Assembly: GCA_023450535.1 (NCBI GenBank)
Contig: JAEXGX010000439.1
Coordinates: 1 to 6,276 of the forward strand
DNA from: Pseudomonadota bacterium
GTDB taxonomy: Bacteria > Desulfobacterota > Desulfovibrionia > Desulfovibrionales > Desulfovibrionaceae
Reading direction: 5' to 3'
DNA: 6,276 nt
In this document: in pieces, positions 5,563-6,276 of the stretch
How positions within the stretch are numbered: the stretch's first letter is position 1
Layout of the letters: each line of letters starts with the position of its first letter
Program-made: the position numbers and the translations under genes
The notes under the pieces: generated by a model
Database searches by the model: none
Told to the model about the DNA's origin: nothing
The model's input: only the letters and a program-made list of their open reading frames with translations

Positions 5563-6276
5563 TTATATGGGCAGGGTTGCGTTCTGGCGCTTAGCGTCCA
5601 GAGCGAACATGAGCGGCAGGCGGGGGAAGGGACGCCCCTCCCATACAGCGGGCGGGTAGCGGCGGCGCTTGTGCTCTCCTTTGCCTTGGCGCATACCGAA
5701 GAAAGGTTCCCATCCGTTGGCGTAAGGATACTCCGTAAGGCTGGAGAGTGCAAAACCCGCGCCGATCAGAGCGCTCACCACGTCTCCCAACCCGTAATAA
5801 AATTCATGAGAAGGATGCGGGTTGCGAAAATTTGGCTCCCCTTCGTCAAAGCCGGACGGGGCCAAAGATTCCCCGGAGAGTCCCACATAGTCGCTGACAC
5901 CGCCGTCTTCCCGAAAATTTATTCCACCCCCGTAATCGTAGGCGAGTTTCCAATCCGGTGCAAGGCACAGGGCAAGAGGGTGAAATTCAAGAGCCGCAAA
6001 ACGTCCGCCTGGCTTCAAAATTGCATGAATTCCCTTTGCCCAGGCCGTAAGGTCGGAAAGCCAGCATAAAAATCCGTATGACGAAAAAACAATGTCGTAC
6101 GAGGCGGGATGCTCCACCGCTTCGCGCTCCAGCCAGTCGTACAGGTCGGCCCGCACAAAGTTCGCTGCAATGCCGCTATCCACCGAAAGCCGGCGGGCAA
6201 AGGCTATGGCTTCGTCGCTGATATCCACGCCGGTGACCAGCGCGCCGCGCGCGGCAAGACTCAGACTGTCCTGCCC
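5563..6276 (-). CDS. Class I SAM-dependent methyltransferase, N-terminus cut by window edge
   Basis: The frame is open from the right edge to TAA at 5563, giving 237 residues (numbered here from the edge). The protein has a Rossmann-type methyltransferase fold that moves a methyl group from S-adenosylmethionine to an unidentified acceptor. Seen: the end of motif I, GQDSLSLAARGALVTG (1-16), probably preceded outside the window by glycines; VDIS (17-20), whose aspartate holds the SAM ribose; FVRADLYDW (about 40-48); YDIVFSSYG (60-68), the motif IV region; and LKPGGRF (87-93) followed by LEFHP. The second half includes NPHPSHEFYYGLGDVV, and the end, PRLPLMFALDAKRQ, is the usual closing strand (PLMF.L.A.K) of these enzymes. 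The GTG at 6228 is not the start, because motif I lies upstream of it. It is the first visible gene of an operon with the ATP-grasp ligase. Confidence 0.88.
   Translation of the reverse strand, partial: GQDSLSLAARGALVTGVDISDEAIAFARRLSVDSGIAANFVRADLYDWLEREAVEHPASYDIVFSSYGFLCWLSDLTAWAKGIHAILKPGGRFAALEFHPLALCLAPDWKLAYDYGGGINFREDGGVSDYVGLSGESLAPSGFDEGEPNFRNPHPSHEFYYGLGDVVSALIGAGFALSSLTEYPYANGWEPFFGMRQGKGEHKRRRYPPAVWEGRPFPRLPLMFALDAKRQNATLPI

Noticed and set aside
5544..5753. 70-residue N-terminal extension of the ATP-grasp protein
   Set aside because: It overlaps the well-supported end of the methyltransferase and is serine/proline/cysteine-rich as expected of an out-of-frame reading.
6226..6228. 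GTG as the methyltransferase start
   Set aside because: SAM motif I residues GQDSLSLAARGALVTG are encoded in frame upstream up to the edge, so the gene begins outside the window.

Overview
The window carries five protein-coding genes, two of them cut by its edges. It looks like ordinary chromosomal DNA of a Gram-negative bacterium. GC is moderately high, and a large signal-peptide-bearing sensor with periplasmic solute-binding domains feeds a cytoplasmic GGDEF output. The gene mix would fit a sulfate reducer of the Desulfovibrio/Bilophila group, but this is a guess from overall impression; no marker gene here fixes the taxonomy.

Left part (1-2688, minus strand): one uninterrupted reading frame of 896 codons runs off the left edge. 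It encodes a signal peptide, two tandem periplasmic solute-binding (SBP_bac_3-type) domains, one membrane helix, two PAS domains and the first part of a GGDEF diguanylate cyclase domain. The window ends exactly where the GGDEF motif should begin, just after a good RxxD product-inhibition site. Long plus-strand frames over this gene are shadows.

Centre (2689-3917): a 222-base divergent intergenic region with possible promoters, a small inverted repeat and an 8-bp hairpin leads to a plus-strand gene (2911-3603) for a 230-residue DUF533/TerB-like protein with a glycine-rich hydrophobic N-terminal half. Its stop codon lies inside a perfect 12-bp palindrome. About 75 bases further is a strong 14-bp stem terminator that probably serves both converging transcription units. 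The rest of the 314-base convergent gap appears non-coding and holds an imperfect 14-bp direct repeat.

Right part (3918-6276, minus strand): a compact three-gene run, read right to left. It holds a class I SAM-dependent methyltransferase (N-terminus beyond the edge), an ATP-grasp ligase 19 bases downstream, and a small coiled-coil DIP1984-family protein 12 bases after that. Spacing and orientation indicate one operon. A ligase plus a methyltransferase suggests building and methylating a small amide- or peptide-like metabolite, but the substrate cannot be read from the sequence. This operon is the best candidate for undescribed biology here. There are no RNA genes, CRISPR arrays, insertion sequences or phage genes that I can support.
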